A stretch of 64,000 nt of DNA, from NCBI RefSeq assembly GCF_900217235.1, contig NZ_LT907975.1, forward strand, positions 3,199,001-3,263,000. The letters are read 5' to 3'. The number at the start of each line of letters is the position of its first letter. Positions within the stretch are counted from its first letter, which is position 1. This DNA is from Pseudodesulfovibrio profundus. Its GTDB lineage: Bacteria; Desulfobacterota; Desulfovibrionia; Desulfovibrionales; Desulfovibrionaceae. Below are positions 62,236-64,000 of the stretch, in pieces. The translations under genes were made by a program, and so were the position numbers. The notes under the pieces are model-generated. The model was not told the origin of the DNA, did no database searches, and saw only the letters and a program-made list of their open reading frames with translations.

Positions 62236-63696
62236 ATGAAGCCAACTCTGTATGTTCATACTGGTACACCCAAGACGGGTACGACAACGATACAAAATGT
62301 ATTAGCTGATAATTGCTCACAGTTGTTGATGCAAGGGGTTTTGTATCCGATAGCTGGGCGAGAGGGGCTAAAACAACACCATCGCCTTTTTTCGGCTCTG
62401 CGTGTCCCACCCCACCCTCTTTTCTCTCATAAAAAAAGTTTTGATGAGTACCTCTTAGATCTACAGTCTGAGATCGAATCAAGCTCGCCGAATAAAGTTG
62501 TCATTTCTTCTGAAATGTTTTGGGACTACATGGTGCACAAGCATTTTGATGAGCATTACCCTGAGCTTTTTGATTTGTTTTCCGAAGTCATTCTAGTTAC
62601 TTATGTGCGGAGGCCAGACAACTACTGTCAGTCATATAATAACACTATGATCATTGTAACAGAACAAGCCCATTATCGTGCCGTTTATCCAGATGTTTAC
62701 GGGCATTTGAAAAGCTTGGACCGATTTCAGCATATCGTCCGTCCTTTTGAGAGAGGGCAGTTAGACGAAGGAGATGCAGTGACGGATATAGCCAATGTGG
62801 TCGGCATTAACCTTGAGGGGTTTGTTCTCCCCAAAGATAGACTTAACTCAAGTACTTACTTGGATAATCTTGAAATGTGCAGACTGTTGAATTCGGTTAA
62901 ACCGTTGCCTTCATTCATTCAAAAAGCGAAAGGCAGGATTCTTACGCTACCGGGTAAAGGAAAAGTCTCCGAAATGTTCTCTCCGGAAGAGCGCCTAGAA
63001 ATAATTGAACGCAATAAAGAGCAAACAGAAAAGATAGCACGTGAATTTTTGAATCGTGAAGATGGACGCTTGTTTTATGATCCTTTGCCATCCCAAGACC
63101 AAGATTATTGTGAACCTAAACTTTCTATTGAAAAAGTAGTTCAAGGGCTAGGAAGTATCTTGGCGCTACAACAAGGGGAAATGGAGGCACAAAGAGCATC
63201 TGTAGAAAAAATGAAGCAGCATGTCGATCTTTTACTAAAGTCAACAACTCAACGCCATCTGCCCTTTTGGATGAGGCTTTTATCATTTTACTATACCGTA
63301 TTACGACTATCTAAGATTGGCAAAATTGAAGACTACAGTTCTCACATAGAGGCTCTTACGCAGGATAAACGGGCGATAAATGTGACTTCCAAACAGTGTG
63401 GCGCTTACTTTACGGTGCCTGATGAGGTCATTGCAAAAGAAGATGCACAATATCTGCTTAGAGTTGTAATTAATGCACCACAAGATACCACCTTTCAATT
63501 GTCTACTTATGAGAGCTTAAGACAATCGTCTTCAGAAAATAAATTTCAGGCTCTGTTAGCGAAAGGGTGGAATGATTGCTTACTAGATATAGGCAAGATG
63601 GCTGGAAAGGTTAGACTTAGAATTTACCCCGGTTTAGAAGTCGGCAACTATGAAATAAGCCGATTCGATCTTTTTGAACTTAGAGATAAAGTATGA
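62236..63696 (+). CDS. PAPS-dependent sulfotransferase
   Basis: A 486-residue sulfotransferase. The 5'-phosphosulfate loop HTGTPKTGTTTIQ is at residues 8-20, and the 3'-phosphate region VTYVRRPDNYCQSY near 122-135. A later part (about 290-400) is helical and may be a membrane or partner-binding region, and the C-terminus is a beta-rich extra domain. It probably sulfates the capsular glycan with PAPS made by CysC. It follows the giant gene by 105 bases. Confidence 0.87.
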   Translation: MKPTLYVHTGTPKTGTTTIQNVLADNCSQLLMQGVLYPIAGREGLKQHHRLFSALRVPPHPLFSHKKSFDEYLLDLQSEIESSSPNKVVISSEMFWDYMVHKHFDEHYPELFDLFSEVILVTYVRRPDNYCQSYNNTMIIVTEQAHYRAVYPDVYGHLKSLDRFQHIVRPFERGQLDEGDAVTDIANVVGINLEGFVLPKDRLNSSTYLDNLEMCRLLNSVKPLPSFIQKAKGRILTLPGKGKVSEMFSPEERLEIIERNKEQTEKIAREFLNREDGRLFYDPLPSQDQDYCEPKLSIEKVVQGLGSILALQQGEMEAQRASVEKMKQHVDLLLKSTTQRHLPFWMRLLSFYYTVLRLSKIGKIEDYSSHIEALTQDKRAINVTSKQCGAYFTVPDEVIAKEDAQYLLRVVINAPQDTTFQLSTYESLRQSSSENKFQALLAKGWNDCLLDIGKMAGKVRLRIYPGLEVGNYEISRFDLFELRDKV

Positions 63697-64000
63697 GTAG
63701 TACCGAGACTAGAACACTATACTTGCATATTGGACTCCCCAAAACAGGTAGCACCGCTCTGCAGTGCTTTTTTAAAGAGAATGTCGAACAACTTCGTCAA
63801 GTAGGCCTGTCTTATCCGACATCTTCTATTCGGAAGAGTGGGCTGTTCGACTCTCATGCCGGCAATGGTTTTGCTCTATCTCCGTTGCATCCAACTTACT
63901 CAAAACGAGAGCACGATAACCTTTTAAATGAGATCGTTGCACAACCTACGCCCAATGTGTTGATCTCATCAGAGTACCTTTCTCAGTTGACGGGGGAAGA
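63693..64000 (+). CDS. Second sulfotransferase (partial, runs off the right edge)
   Basis: Starts at ATG 63693, overlapping the previous stop by four bases (ATGA). The visible part begins MSSTETRTLYLHIGLPKTGST, whose LPKTGST loop is the 5'-phosphosulfate-binding motif, then NVLISSEYLS. Only about 102 residues are seen. Similar to but distinct from the upstream sulfotransferase. Confidence 0.85.
   Translation, partial: MSSTETRTLYLHIGLPKTGSTALQCFFKENVEQLRQVGLSYPTSSIRKSGLFDSHAGNGFALSPLHPTYSKREHDNLLNEIVAQPTPNVLISSEYLSQLTGE

Overview
The window looks like the chromosome of a free-living Gram-negative anaerobe of the Desulfovibrionaceae type. This is an inference from gene content (bacteriohemerythrin, molybdenum storage protein, ferredoxin-nitroreductase, rplU-rpmA-obg-proB, FatA-type thioesterase, a candidate selenoprotein), not from a database match.

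Layout. (1) About 1-21.8 kb is GC-rich core genome: hemerythrin and argB; a molybdate uptake and storage pair; small regulators; proB-obg-rpmA-rplU read right to left; a redox cluster (nitroreductase, metallo-hydrolase, a candidate UGA-decoded selenoprotein, flavodoxin-like reductase, comF); acyl-ACP thioesterase, MarC, RecN; an alginate-lyase-like protein with a GNAT and two peptide-type ABC permeases; and a ferredoxin-nitroreductase. (2) About 21.9-32.5 kb is an integrated element next to a tRNA-Ala gene. It has a tyrosine integrase, an excisionase-like HTH protein, a DNA methyltransferase, a DnaB-like ATPase and many small unknown proteins, with no phage structural genes. It looks like a satellite or a decayed prophage. 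(3) An IS1182-like element with a dead transposase (32.6-34.0 kb) separates this from (4) a lower-GC capsule locus that runs to the window end.

The capsule locus is the most interesting part. It opens with cysC (PAPS synthesis), followed by a co-directional set resembling rhizobial rkpA-G-J-H-I: a single-module fully reducing polyketide synthase with a C-methyltransferase, an alpha-oxoamine synthase, a KpsS-like Kdo transferase, a GNAT, a short-chain reductase and an LtaS-like sulfatase-fold membrane enzyme. After these come the ABC-dependent capsule export genes kpsM, T, E, D and C, then a very large glycan-modifying protein and two sulfotransferases. My reading is that the cell makes a sphingoid-like polyketide amino-lipid as the capsule anchor, builds a Kdo linker on it, and exports a probably sulfated and methylated polysaccharide. 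A complete IS4-family element has cut the giant glycan gene in two; removing the element and one copy of its 11-bp target duplication restores one open frame of about 1,918 codons.

Main discovery candidates: the small selenoprotein at 11309-11548, the polyketide/sphingoid-like capsule lipid module with sulfation genes, and the IS-split giant enzyme. The second end of the element, the origin of replication and all Sec-insertion genes lie outside what can be seen.
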